From positions 372,001 to 436,000 of the forward strand of contig NC_003552.1 of assembly GCF_000007345.1 (NCBI RefSeq): a DNA stretch of 64,000 bases. The letters are read 5' to 3'. This document shows positions 17,165-26,691 of the stretch, in pieces; position 1 is the first letter of the stretch, and each line of letters starts with the position of its first letter. The notes beneath the pieces are model-generated. The model was not told the DNA's origin. It was given only the letters and a program-made list of their open reading frames with translations, and did no database searches. The position numbers and the translations under genes are program-made. The DNA is from Methanosarcina acetivorans C2A (GTDB taxonomy: Archaea; Halobacteriota; Methanosarcinia; Methanosarcinales; Methanosarcinaceae).

Positions 17165-18565
17165 TTAATTCCCTGCAAGCGGGTCGTTTCTCATTGGGTC
17201 GTTTCTCATATTTTCTCCTTCCTCAGCAAGCACTTTGAACTCCCGGATAACCATGATCAGGGTTACCGCAAAAGCCAGGGTATCTGCAAGCGGGAAAGCT
17301 GCCCAGACCCCGAAGAGTTCGAGATATTTCGGGAGTATGAGCACAAGGGGGATCAGGAAAAGCACCTGTCTGCACATGGATAAAAACAGGGAGGGTCTTG
17401 CTTTTCCGAGGGCCTGGTAAAGAGCTCCTCCTACGACCTGAAAGCCTATCAGGGGAGTTGCCAGCACCACAATTCTTACGGCGTTTTTTCCTTCGACTAT
17501 CAACTGGTGGTCTCCGCTGAAAATTCCGAAAAGCTGCTCCGGAAACAGGTAGAGTACCAGGAAACCTGCAATGGACATGCCTGTTGTGATAATGATAGCA
17601 AGCTTTACCGATTCCCTGACACGCCCAAAGTTTTTTGCCCCGTAGTTGAAGCCTACAATCGGCTGAAGGCCCTGGATTATTCCGAACATGGGCATTAAGG
17701 TAAACATCAGGAGCTTACTGATGATTCCGAAAATAGCGATGGCTATGTCTCCTCCGTAAAAGGCAAGGAGGTTGTTCAGGATTATTATCATGAAGCTGCT
17801 TGACACGTTGCGTGCAAAGGGAGACGCTCCTATTGCCAGGACTTCTTTTATGATTTTGCTGTCCGGCTTGAGGTCAGCAGGGTGGAACCTGAGTGTACTT
17901 TTCCCGCTCAGGAAGTACCGGGCAATGTAAAGCACTCCTATTCCCTGGGCCAGAACCGTTGCAATGGCAGCTCCTCTAATCCCCATCCCGAAACCAAAAA
18001 TAAAGATGGGGTCGAGTATTATGTTCAGGCCTCCTGCCATCATCATGGAGTTCATGGCAACCTTTGCATTTCCCTCGGAACGGGCAATGGAATTTGTCAC
18101 CATTGCAAGGGAAAAAAGTACTGTTCCATAAAGGATTACTTCCAGGTATTCGAGAGAGTAGGGAAGAATAGTTTCCGTAGCTCCGAATAGTTTCAGGAGA
18201 GGAACTATGAAGGAAATCCCGGCTCCCGTGATCAGGAGGCTTGAAAGAATGGATAGGAATATCAGGTTTGAAAAGGTTTTATTGGCTTTTTTCATCTCCC
18301 TTTCTCCCATGCGGCGGGAGATTATGGATGAACCGCCTATCCCTATGGCAAGACTTACAGCCATCCCTACCATCTGGATCGGGAAGGCTACGGCAATTCC
18401 GCCGATAGCCTGGATACTGTCTGCCCCATAAGCATGACCTACAAATATCGTATCTACGAGGTTATAAAAAGCCTGCACCAGCATTCCTACCATTGCCGGT
18501 ACTGAAAGTTTAAGGAGAAGTTTACTTATTTTCTCGTTTGCAAGCATCTGACTTCTTTCGTCCAC
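17165..18565 (-). CDS. MATE family efflux transporter
   Basis: A 466-residue membrane protein with about twelve hydrophobic segments in two similar halves, as in MATE multidrug exporters driven by Na+ or H+. Family signatures include KLSVPAMVGMLVQAFYNLVDTIFVG at the N-terminus, the GGSSIISRRMGE loop, and FGIIQGLQPIVGFNYGAKNFGRVRE in the second half. The GTG start has GAGGA 8 nt upstream. It is convergent with the HxlR gene, so co-regulation is not implied. Confidence 0.92.
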   Translation of the reverse strand: MDERSQMLANEKISKLLLKLSVPAMVGMLVQAFYNLVDTIFVGHAYGADSIQAIGGIAVAFPIQMVGMAVSLAIGIGGSSIISRRMGEREMKKANKTFSNLIFLSILSSLLITGAGISFIVPLLKLFGATETILPYSLEYLEVILYGTVLFSLAMVTNSIARSEGNAKVAMNSMMMAGGLNIILDPIFIFGFGMGIRGAAIATVLAQGIGVLYIARYFLSGKSTLRFHPADLKPDSKIIKEVLAIGASPFARNVSSSFMIIILNNLLAFYGGDIAIAIFGIISKLLMFTLMPMFGIIQGLQPIVGFNYGAKNFGRVRESVKLAIIITTGMSIAGFLVLYLFPEQLFGIFSGDHQLIVEGKNAVRIVVLATPLIGFQVVGGALYQALGKARPSLFLSMCRQVLFLIPLVLILPKYLELFGVWAAFPLADTLAFAVTLIMVIREFKVLAEEGENMRNDPMRNDPLAGN

Positions 18566-19063
18566 CTGAAAATTCCTCGAACTTTTTCATATATTCTTCT
18601 TTTATATTGGGTTATGGATACTCTCAAAATCACCTATATAATATAAGGTTTATCTAAGGGTTTATCGGTAACAGGTCGGCATCCGGGGAAAATCGGGATT
18701 AAACCTCAGAAGAACCCCCCGGAAAATACATTCGGCTGCCAATACAATGAGAAACCCTTCACCCAACAGATAAAAATAATACCACTTTACAGGTAGGAAT
18801 AATACCATTCAACAGGTACATAAGTCTTCCACTCGTACGCCTGCATAAATTGAGGCCCCTACTTTTATCTGGATGTAAAACGTATGGGGTTCAGAACATT
18901 GTAATATTTCTTTAGTTTGCTCCGTACAGGACTCGAATTTATGTGGGCATAGGGGCTAAAAAGGTAAGGGATAAAGAAGGGCCAAAAAAGGTTTAAGGGA
19001 GCTTGATGAAGGCTTCCGGGTCTGGAAATTTTGAATTTCGGAGACAAAAACAGGGTTAAGCGC
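18566..19063. other. Intergenic region between divergent MATE and helicase genes
   Basis: About 500 bp with no gene. Short near-repeats (aataccac/aataccat..caggta at 18777-18820) are the only pattern seen. It presumably holds both promoters. Confidence 0.5.
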
Positions 19064-21439
19064 ATGGAACAGAAGAACGGATACATGAGGTACTTTACAA
19101 AAAAAAGCTGCTACCCTAATCAGGGAGAAGCCATGGAGAAGATTCACTCTGCTCTCCTGAATCAGAAAATCGTACTTTTTGAAGGGGCGTGCGGAACAGG
19201 CAAGACCCTGAGCTCCCTTGCTCCTGCCCTACACGTGGGCAGAAAGCTCAACAAGGTCGTAATCATAGTCACGAATGTCCACCAGCAGATGGTCCAGTTC
19301 ATCCACGAAGCCAGGGACATCAACAGGGACAACAGCATAAAAACAATTGTTTTCAAGGGCAAGACCTCCATGTGTCCCGATAATCTCGACTACGAGGAGT
19401 GCAGGCTGAAAGGGGAAAACACATACGATCTCCTTGATTTTGAGCGTGAGGTCTCTTCAAAGGAAAAAGAACTCAAGGACGCCTATGAAAAATACAAACG
19501 GACAAAAGACCCTGCCCTTTACGCCCTCCGAAACGAGCTTGAAAAAGAACTCGAAGAAGCCCGAAAAAAAGCTCAAGGCCTGAGGAGCCACTCCTGCTCA
19601 AAGCTTTATGAAGTCCTCAGGTTCGAAGGAAATGAGTTTTCTTCCTGGCTCTTTTCCGATGTAAGAAGCCCCGAAGAGATAATGGAATATGCGGAGGACC
19701 GGGGCATGTGCGGGTATGAGCTGCTCAAAAAGGAACTTAAAAACACGGAACTTCTTATCTGCAATTTCCACCATGTACTCAATGCTGACATCTTCATGAC
19801 CCTCCTTAAATGGCTTGAGCGAGACCCTGAAGACATTATTCTTATCTTTGACGAAGCCCACAACATTGAGGCTTCTGCCAGGTCCCATTCCTCCGTAATG
19901 CTCTCCGAGCTAACCATTGAAAAAGCTCTTTCCGAGGTAGGGGAAATTCCCGAGCCTGACAGCTCTCCTGTATTCGGAACACGTACAGGTGTGTCCGGGA
20001 CAGGCTCCGGATCCGGGCCTGGGATTCCTCTTGACCAGGACTATGCTTCCCGGCTCTATGCAAAAAGGCTCTTTTCCTGTCTGCTTAATGCAGTCAGGGA
20101 GACCTATGACTCAAAACTGAAGTTCGGAGAGAGGAACAGGCTTGGAAAACACTGGCAGGATATCCAGATAAGCGACCCTTATGAACGCCTCGACATCCTG
20201 AAAGCTCGTTTTTTGCGGGATGCAAAGAAAGAAGGGTTTGCAGATGAAGAAAAAGTGCTGACTCGGCTGCGGGAAATCGGGGAATTCGGAGGTAGGCTGG
20301 AAGATATCTACGCTGAAAATTACAAAAAAGGGCTACTTCCAGTGCCCAAGCGCTCCCAGATTCGATATGTTGCCGATTTTCTTTCTTCCTATCTTGTGCT
20401 TTCGGACAGGCAGAACTATTACCCGATCCTGAACATGCGCAGAGACTTCAAAAGCGACAGGGTAGTCGGAAGGCTTGAACTTTTCACCTGTATTCCCAAA
20501 AATGTGACTCAGCCTTTGCTTGATTCCGTTTATTCGGCTGTGCTGATGTCAGCTACCCTCCGGCCTTTCGAGATGATCAAATCCACTCTCGGTATTACGC
20601 GGGAAGTGGAAGAAATTATCTACGGGATCACTTTTCCAAAGGAAAGAAGGCTTACCCTTGCGGTTTCGGTCCCACCCCTTTTTGCAAAAAACAGGGACAG
20701 CCCCGAAACTCTGGAAAGCCTGAAAGAATCGCTTCTTGCTGCCACGGCTGCATCGCCAGGGAATGTGATCATTTATTTCCAGAGCTATGCGGAAGCCCTC
20801 CGCTATACAAAACTCCTTGAACCCGAGCTTTCAGTCCCTGTTTTTCTTGACGAGATCGGGGTCTCAGCCCAGGAAATCAGGCAGAAGTTTTTCAAAAAAG
20901 GGGAGCAGGGAGGAAAAGCCGTGCTCATAACCTATCTCTGGGGAACCTTAAGCGAAGGTGTCGATTTCAGAGACTCCCGCGGCAGGACCGTAATTGTCGT
21001 AGGTGTGGGATACCCGGCTCTGAATGACAGGATAAAAGCCGTAGAGTCTGCTTATGATACGGTTTTTGGCTGCGGGGAAGGCTGGGAATTTGCAGTCCAG
21101 GTGCCAACTATAAGGAAGGTCAGGCAGGCAATGGGGAGAGTTGTCCGCTCCCCGGGAGATTTCGGGGTAAGAATCCTCCTGGATGCCCGCTACCAGGGTT
21201 CACAGGCGCGTAAATTGGGCAAGTTTTCGGTTTTCGGTTACTTCCCGCCCGAGGAAAGTAAGGAGTTTCTTGATGTAGCTCCAAGGGATGTCGGAAGCCT
21301 TGTAGAAGAATTTTTTGCAAATATAGTGCCCTACTCTCCTGAAAAAAAGGATCATGGGAATAAGGAAAACGAAAAAAAGGGGCTTAAATCTCCTGCTTCA
21401 GGTCGGCTGGAGTTCGGGAGCCTTGCAGAAAAGCTCTAA
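19064..21439 (+). CDS. XPD/Rad3-like (DinG-type) iron-sulfur DNA helicase
   Basis: A 791-residue superfamily-2 5'-3' helicase. Walker A is GACGTGKT (41-48), and the Walker B/DEAH box is LIFDEAHN with Asp263. Four cysteines between them (104, 113, 178, 216) are placed as in the XPD [4Fe-4S] domain. The C-terminal half has SATLRP, YFQSYAEAL, the motif V region GTLSEGVDFRDSRG, and motif VI QAMGRVVRSPGD. It probably acts in DNA repair. The chosen ATG is 19064; a TTG at 19031 and an ATG at 19085 are alternatives. Confidence 0.9.
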   Translation: MEQKNGYMRYFTKKSCYPNQGEAMEKIHSALLNQKIVLFEGACGTGKTLSSLAPALHVGRKLNKVVIIVTNVHQQMVQFIHEARDINRDNSIKTIVFKGKTSMCPDNLDYEECRLKGENTYDLLDFEREVSSKEKELKDAYEKYKRTKDPALYALRNELEKELEEARKKAQGLRSHSCSKLYEVLRFEGNEFSSWLFSDVRSPEEIMEYAEDRGMCGYELLKKELKNTELLICNFHHVLNADIFMTLLKWLERDPEDIILIFDEAHNIEASARSHSSVMLSELTIEKALSEVGEIPEPDSSPVFGTRTGVSGTGSGSGPGIPLDQDYASRLYAKRLFSCLLNAVRETYDSKLKFGERNRLGKHWQDIQISDPYERLDILKARFLRDAKKEGFADEEKVLTRLREIGEFGGRLEDIYAENYKKGLLPVPKRSQIRYVADFLSSYLVLSDRQNYYPILNMRRDFKSDRVVGRLELFTCIPKNVTQPLLDSVYSAVLMSATLRPFEMIKSTLGITREVEEIIYGITFPKERRLTLAVSVPPLFAKNRDSPETLESLKESLLAATAASPGNVIIYFQSYAEALRYTKLLEPELSVPVFLDEIGVSAQEIRQKFFKKGEQGGKAVLITYLWGTLSEGVDFRDSRGRTVIVVGVGYPALNDRIKAVESAYDTVFGCGEGWEFAVQVPTIRKVRQAMGRVVRSPGDFGVRILLDARYQGSQARKLGKFSVFGYFPPEESKEFLDVAPRDVGSLVEEFFANIVPYSPEKKDHGNKENEKKGLKSPASGRLEFGSLAEKL

Positions 21440-21508
21440 TTAGTAAAAACGGCTTCTTCACGCTAGCTTCCAGTTTTTCAAATATGTTTTATTTTGTCTT
21501 AACTGTAA

Positions 21509-21586
21509 ATAAAGGAAAAATGTAATGGAAAAATATAAAGGAAAAATGTAATGGAAAAATATAAAGGAAAAATGTAATGGAAAAAT
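21509..21586. repeat. 26-bp tandem repeat, three units
   Basis: The unit ATAAAGGAAAAATGTAATGG plus AAAAAT occurs three times in a row between the convergent helicase and PKD-protein genes. The top strand is almost free of C. No gene lies in it. Confidence 0.85.
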
Positions 21587-21608
21587 GGAATTTTGTAAAC
21601 TTCCATTA

Positions 21609-24260
21609 TCATTCCTTCATATTCTTCAGCATCAGTCCAGCTAGCCCCAGAAATCCGATCACGGTTACTATACTTAATATGGTTATGGTATTAAAGTCCC
21701 CTGTGCTCTCATTCGATTCGGTTTCTTCTGTCTCTTCCTTTTCTGATTGAATCTCGCCAACCGATCTTTCTTCGGCAGGAATCTGTTTACTTTCTTCTTC
21801 AATCTGCTTCGTAACCGTACCCGTTATCGCAAAGAAAGAAAAACCGGAGACACTGGCTGTGTAATAGAGGTAGTTATCATCTTCAGCTGTCCGGTTGGCT
21901 GTAAGCTGCTCCCAGTTTTTCTCATCATTATACCTGTTAAGGACAATCGAATCCTGATCTATATTTTCATTCTGCAGCCAGGACTTTTCAACCTTGAAGC
22001 AGACCACCGGGTTTTCTATATTCTTTGAGGTTGCATACCCGCTGTTCCCTACCCAGACGTTAAAGTACTTGTAGACCTCTCCTTTGGACAGCTCCGAAAC
22101 AAGAGTGGATTTCGTTTTTAATTGTTCGACAATAGTTGTTGTCTTGCCTGCGTTTCTGATCGAATCAAACCCGACATACGCAACACAGGTTGCATTCTTT
22201 GTGAAATCAAACTTCACAGCGTTGCCGTTTATGATAAAGACCTGAGCAAGCTCTTTAGTTTCAACGTTTCTTGCAGGTTCGGGGGATCCCCCGCCTCCAC
22301 CTCCGCCACCACTGCTGCTTCCTCCGCTGCTCTTCTTCTTTACATCTATTTCCATGGTTTTTGTGTTCGTGCCGTTTTCATTGGTTGCGGTCAGTTTAGC
22401 TTCGTAAGTCCCTCTGGAAGTGTAGGTATAAGCAAAGCTTGCCTCATTAGAGTCTTCGACACCATCACCATTAACATCCCAGCTTCTTCCGGTTGCGTTT
22501 TGTGAAAGGTCGGTAAAGAGGACTGTAAGAGGGTAATAACCGCTGGTGACATTTGCACTGAAGTCTGCAACAGGAAGCCCTTCGTCCTCTTCCGGTTCCA
22601 GCACTTCTATTCCGAGAGTTTTTGAAGCCGTACCGTTTGGATTGCTTACTGTCAGGTTAACGGTATAGTCTCCCGGAGCTTCATACACGTAAACCGGACT
22701 CTGGACGGTAGAGTCAGGCTGTCCGTCGTTGTCAAAGTCCCAGCTCCATGAAACTGCATTTTGTGAACGGTCGGTAAACTGGACTGCAAGAGGGGCAGGG
22801 CCCTGAGTAGTGTTTGTGCTGAAATCTGCAACAGGACGCACCATTTCAGGAGCTTGAAGGACATTTACCGAATCTGTTTTTGAAGATTCCCCTTCCGCAT
22901 TGCTTGCTGTGAGCGTTACCGTGTAAGCTCCTGCTGAGGTATATATGTGTACGGGGTTCTGGTCTGCTGAAGTGTTTCCGTCTCCGAAATCCCAGTTCCA
23001 GGCTGTTGGAGAGCCCGTACTCGTATCGGTAAATGAAACCTCCAGTGGGGCATTTCCGGAGGTAACATTGCTGGTAAAGTCAGCAACTACCTGTTCAGCG
23101 CTTTGAAGGACATTTATCGAATCTGTTTTTGAAGATTCCCCGTCCGCATTGCTTGCTGTGAGCGTTACCGTGTAAGATCCCGCTGAGGTGTATGTATGTA
23201 CGGGGTTCTGTTCTGTTGAAGTAGTTTCGTCTCCGAAATCCCAGTTCCATCCAGTGGGATCTCCTGTGCTTTTGTCAGTGAATTTAACTGTCAGCGGGGC
23301 ATCCCCCGAGGTAACATTGCTGCTGAAGTCCGCAACAGGGGGTACAGGTTCAGGCGTTGGGTATACAAGAGGCAGGTAATCTGAATATTTGCTGTTTATA
23401 TCATATGCTGAATCGGAAATCCCGTCTCCGTCCTCGTCCTTTGCAGTATCGGAAAATCCCGTTCCATCAGGTTTTCCCCAGTAGTTTCCACCCAGATAAG
23501 AGCCGCCAATTATATTGGTGCCTTCGGTTTTTGTAGTGTTATAGGAATTCCCATTTCCGCCATTTAAGGTTACCTTGGTGTTATTGAAATAGTTGTTATA
23601 CACGGTATTATAGTCGCACTGGCTGCATTCATAGAGCCCTAAAACATTATTCGAAGTTACAGTATTGCCTGAAATGATATTATCGTCAGAGTTGCCTATA
23701 TAGATGCCGCGCCCGGAATTGGTAACTGTATTTCCGGAAATGTTATTGATACTGGAGCCCAAAAGATAAATTCCATACGCTCTATTGTCTTTGACCAGAT
23801 TATTCGAGACAGTGCATCTTTTGGATTTTTCAAGATAAACTCCCTGCGAGTCGCCTGTGAGTTTGTTATTCTCAACCCTACAGTTACTGCATCCGGAAAG
23901 GCAGATTCCTGAGACGCCGGACCCGGTTGCTGCGGTAACTGTTATGCCGCTAATTTTGACCCCGTCTGCATCCACAAAGGTCGCGTTGTCTGTTGAACTT
24001 TTAGCTTTGATTATTGTATCATCAGGGTCTCCGGATTCCGATCTGATCGTGAGGCTATCTGTATATATTTTGAGATTCTCGGTATAAGTCCCGGCTTGAA
24101 TGGTTATTACATCCCCTGAACTTGCATTGTCAACAACAGCCTGTATTGAATCTCCTGGTTGGACGATGAGCTCATCCGCGGCTCCGATGCCTGAAATTAA
24201 TATTAAAATGAGAAACGCAATTAGTGAAACGGTTAATCTACTTTGTAATCTACTTTTAAT
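21609..24260 (-). CDS. Surface protein: beta-helix, four PKD domains, PGF-pre-PGF type C-terminus
   Basis: An exported protein of about 883 residues. A signal peptide (KSRLQSRLTVSLIAFLILIL then SGIGAADE) precedes a right-handed beta-helix (NosD-like, with repeated NTVTNSGRGIYIGNS-type turns). Four PKD domains follow (each with VADFS...SPTAWNWDFGD-like strands), then a Gly/Ser linker, a PGF-pre-PGF-type domain (YYTASVSGFSFFAITG) and a C-terminal membrane helix. The only canonical start (GTG 23975) would remove the signal peptide. Upstream, an ATT at 24260 has GGAGG at 8 nt, and no ATG, GTG or TTG lies between it and the preceding in-frame stop. The start is therefore non-canonical or mutated. 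Confidence 0.82.
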   Translation of the reverse strand: MKSRLQSRLTVSLIAFLILILISGIGAADELIVQPGDSIQAVVDNASSGDVITIQAGTYTENLKIYTDSLTIRSESGDPDDTIIKAKSSTDNATFVDADGVKISGITVTAATGSGVSGICLSGCSNCRVENNKLTGDSQGVYLEKSKRCTVSNNLVKDNRAYGIYLLGSSINNISGNTVTNSGRGIYIGNSDDNIISGNTVTSNNVLGLYECSQCDYNTVYNNYFNNTKVTLNGGNGNSYNTTKTEGTNIIGGSYLGGNYWGKPDGTGFSDTAKDEDGDGISDSAYDINSKYSDYLPLVYPTPEPVPPVADFSSNVTSGDAPLTVKFTDKSTGDPTGWNWDFGDETTSTEQNPVHTYTSAGSYTVTLTASNADGESSKTDSINVLQSAEQVVADFTSNVTSGNAPLEVSFTDTSTGSPTAWNWDFGDGNTSADQNPVHIYTSAGAYTVTLTASNAEGESSKTDSVNVLQAPEMVRPVADFSTNTTQGPAPLAVQFTDRSQNAVSWSWDFDNDGQPDSTVQSPVYVYEAPGDYTVNLTVSNPNGTASKTLGIEVLEPEEDEGLPVADFSANVTSGYYPLTVLFTDLSQNATGRSWDVNGDGVEDSNEASFAYTYTSRGTYEAKLTATNENGTNTKTMEIDVKKKSSGGSSSGGGGGGGGSPEPARNVETKELAQVFIINGNAVKFDFTKNATCVAYVGFDSIRNAGKTTTIVEQLKTKSTLVSELSKGEVYKYFNVWVGNSGYATSKNIENPVVCFKVEKSWLQNENIDQDSIVLNRYNDEKNWEQLTANRTAEDDNYLYYTASVSGFSFFAITGTVTKQIEEESKQIPAEERSVGEIQSEKEETEETESNESTGDFNTITILSIVTVIGFLGLAGLMLKNMKE

Positions 24261-24758
24261 TTCTAATTCCTCCGTCCATTCAAAAAATTGGGGGCGAAAT
24301 CTGTATTATGGATATAATTTCATCTGTTGGGGGCTACTCTGACCTCTCTTAAATTCCAACTATGTACAGATTTGACTTTTAATGATTTAACAAGTATATT
24401 TTTTATAAACAGACTTACTTCTTTATGTTAAGAGCTTTAATTAAATTGGAAAGCATATGAAATGATATAAATATATTGGTTTAGATTAATACTTTTAAAT
24501 AGAGATAAAATATGTCATATGAGGCTGAAGTCTGGAGCCCTTTTATATTATAGGGTTACAAAGCATAAATGAAGATAAAAGGTTCTTCTGAACCTGAAAA
24601 TATTAAAAAATATATAACAGGAGAAACCTTCATCAATCAATTTTTCTGTATCAAAATCTTCACTCAGTTTTCAGTCAATTTTTCCTTTTTTGGTATTCTT
24701 AATCTTTTTATTTTTCTTTCATAGAATAATATGGTGGATCGGCAAATCATTCCGTATA
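24261..24758. other. AT-rich intergenic region upstream of the PKD-protein gene
   Basis: No gene found. The direct repeat TTGGGGGC occurs at about 24288 and 24327, within the probable leader of the PKD-protein gene. The rest is strongly AT-rich. Confidence 0.5.
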
Positions 24759-24978
24759 CTATATCAAGTTTTGGGGTCTGTGTGGCTTCTTCCCCCCAGT
24801 CCTCTGGACAACTTCTTTCCCTCTATTTTTCATATCTTCATATGTGAGGCCAGTTTCTGATTTCGGTTCCGATTCTGTTGCAGATTCGGTTGTATATTCT
24901 TCGGAAAGGCTTTTTACCTTCCACGTTATTGTAAAAGACGAGAAGTTCGAAACTGTGGCTGTGAAGTACAGGATTACT
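24759..24978 (-). pseudogene. Remnant of a PGF-pre-PGF domain protein
   Basis: A minus-strand frame ending at TAG (24759-24761) reads ILYFTATVSNFSSFTITW and then a Glu/Ser/Thr-rich tail. The first part matches the YYTASVSGFSFFAITG end of the PGF-pre-PGF domain in the neighbouring PKD protein. The rest of the gene is absent, and its tail lacks a membrane anchor, so this is a decayed fragment of a paralogue. Confidence 0.6.
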
Positions 24979-25091
24979 CAAATATAATGAAGTTGATATT
25001 TATTGAGACTACGTGGAAAATCTAAAGAAGATGGACAACATTTATTATTCATATAAACAAATGATACCGTAAATATCGGGGGATAGAAAAG

Positions 25092-25532
25092 ATGGGCGTA
25101 GAAGAGACCATTAAAGAAATTGCAGGTGAACTTGAAAGAATTGCAACTACGAAAACTGTCGTAGGAGATCCTATTACAGCTGCCGGGAAAACAATTATTC
25201 CTGTTTCCAAACTCACAATGGGTTTTGGAGGCGGAGGCGGGGAAGGTAAGAAGGAGAAAGAATCCGGATATGGAGGCGGCGGAGGTGCAGGCGCGAAGAT
25301 CGAGCCTGTTGCTTTTATTATGCTCTCCGAAGATGATGCAAAAATCTTCCGGATCTCTGAGAAAGGTGATGTAGGGTCAATCCTCAGTTCCCTTCAGGAG
25401 GTCGTGCCTGATGTTCTGGAGAAGATCAAAGGCAAGACCGGCAAACATAAAAAAGAAGAGGGTCCGGAAGTCGGCAAAACGGAAGTTAAAGAGCATGAGG
25501 AACCCGAAGAGAAAGGGGGATGTTTCCAGTAA
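25092..25532 (+). CDS. GerW/YtfJ family protein
   Basis: A 146-residue protein with the GerW family fold: RIATTKTVVGDPITAAGKTIIPVSKLTMGFGGGGGEG, a second Gly-rich loop YGGGGGAGAKIEPVAFI, and a charged C-terminal tail ending in Cys. In Bacillus, YtfJ is a spore protein, but the family is widespread in archaea that do not sporulate and its role there is unknown. It is followed by a DUF2953 gene, the same order of partners as ytfJ-ytfI. The start ATG has GGGGGAT upstream. Confidence 0.87.
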   Translation: MGVEETIKEIAGELERIATTKTVVGDPITAAGKTIIPVSKLTMGFGGGGGEGKKEKESGYGGGGGAGAKIEPVAFIMLSEDDAKIFRISEKGDVGSILSSLQEVVPDVLEKIKGKTGKHKKEEGPEVGKTEVKEHEEPEEKGGCFQ

Positions 25533-25634
25533 ATCCTCCGGGTTAAACCTTTTTAAGGGATTTTTCAGGGATCAGAACTAAACTTTTGGGTCTTCAGATA
25601 GTCAGGGCTATCTTTTTCCCTCAACTTGTTCAGC

Positions 25635-26663
25635 ATGATTATCATCTATCTCTTTCTTCTGGTTTTTCTGCTTGTTTTATTCATACTTTTTACAGCAATA
25701 GGCCTCACTTTCAAGCTCAAGGTTCTGAGTGTGGAAGAAAAGAAAGAACTGGGAGGTCTATTTACTGTAAAATGGCTGCTTTTTTCCCATACCTTTTCAA
25801 TTAAAGAGCCCGGGGAAGAAAAATGCCTTCCCGAAGAACCGGAATCGGAGCCTGGTGAAGCAGAAACAAAAAGAGAAATGGTCGTGGAAACCGGAACTCC
25901 ACAGGAGAAAAGAGGGCCTGAGCAGTCTGAAAGCAGAAAAGAAGACCTTCTAAAAGCAGAACTCAAAATGCAGATGGAAAAAGATAAGGAGGCCGGAGGA
26001 AAGGCTCCTGAAGAGGAAACTGTAATCCTTGAGGGTAAAGAGAAAACCGGGATTAAAGAACAGGCTGAGGGCAAAGAGAAAATTACGGTTGGAGAAAGGA
26101 CTGAAGGCAAAGAGAAAATTGAAATTGAAGAAAAAGCCGGGATTGAAGAAAATATCACGTTGAAAGAAAAAACTGAGGACAAAGAGAAGAGAGGGCTATT
26201 TGCCCGGCTAAGAAGGAACAAGAGAGCCGGTCCGGAAGCTGAGGTTGAGGCAAAAAAAGGCATGAGCACCAGGGAAAAACTTCACTGGGGCCTGGAAGCT
26301 TACAAAGCCCTTCGAAAACCACTGTTCCGTCTGTTTTCCGACACACTTTCCGCAATAAAAATCAAGAACCTGAAAGCTGACCTTACTTTCGGGCTTTCCG
26401 ATCCCGCAGATACTGGGATGCTTTGCGGGTTTATACATGCTTTTCTGGGAATGGTTTACAGCCGCTGCCGGAACTGCAACTTTTCTGTGTGTCCCGTGTT
26501 TATGGAGACACTGCTGGATTTCCGGGGGAGTGCGGAAATCCGTATAAAAATATATTCGCTGATTTTTCCATTCATTAAATTTATATTTAACTGGAAAACT
26601 TTATCTTTCACTTATTCGATTGTTAAGGAAAAACTTCGGGGTAGTTCGAAGATAAACTCCTAA
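25635..26663 (+). CDS. DUF2953 membrane protein with long charged insert
   Basis: A protein of about 342 residues with an N-terminal membrane helix (IIIYLFLLVFLLVLFILF). A short beta region (LTFKLKVLSVEEKKELGGLFTVKWL) comes next, then about 130 residues of Glu/Lys-rich degenerate repeats (EGKEKTGIKEQ, EGKEKITVGER, EGKEKIEIEEK), and the DUF2953 core (LKADLTFGLSDPADTGMLCGFIHAFLGM). The family partners GerW. A TTG at 25626 is an alternative start. The repeat region is probably disordered or coiled coil and may vary in length between strains. Confidence 0.8.
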   Translation: MIIIYLFLLVFLLVLFILFTAIGLTFKLKVLSVEEKKELGGLFTVKWLLFSHTFSIKEPGEEKCLPEEPESEPGEAETKREMVVETGTPQEKRGPEQSESRKEDLLKAELKMQMEKDKEAGGKAPEEETVILEGKEKTGIKEQAEGKEKITVGERTEGKEKIEIEEKAGIEENITLKEKTEDKEKRGLFARLRRNKRAGPEAEVEAKKGMSTREKLHWGLEAYKALRKPLFRLFSDTLSAIKIKNLKADLTFGLSDPADTGMLCGFIHAFLGMVYSRCRNCNFSVCPVFMETLLDFRGSAEIRIKIYSLIFPFIKFIFNWKTLSFTYSIVKEKLRGSSKINS

Positions 26664-26691
26664 GCTTTATGAATAAGCAATGAGGATACAG

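Noticed and set aside
25646-26269. 207-residue minus-strand Ser/Pro-rich ORF
   Set aside because: Shadow of the Glu/Lys repeat region of the DUF2953 gene.
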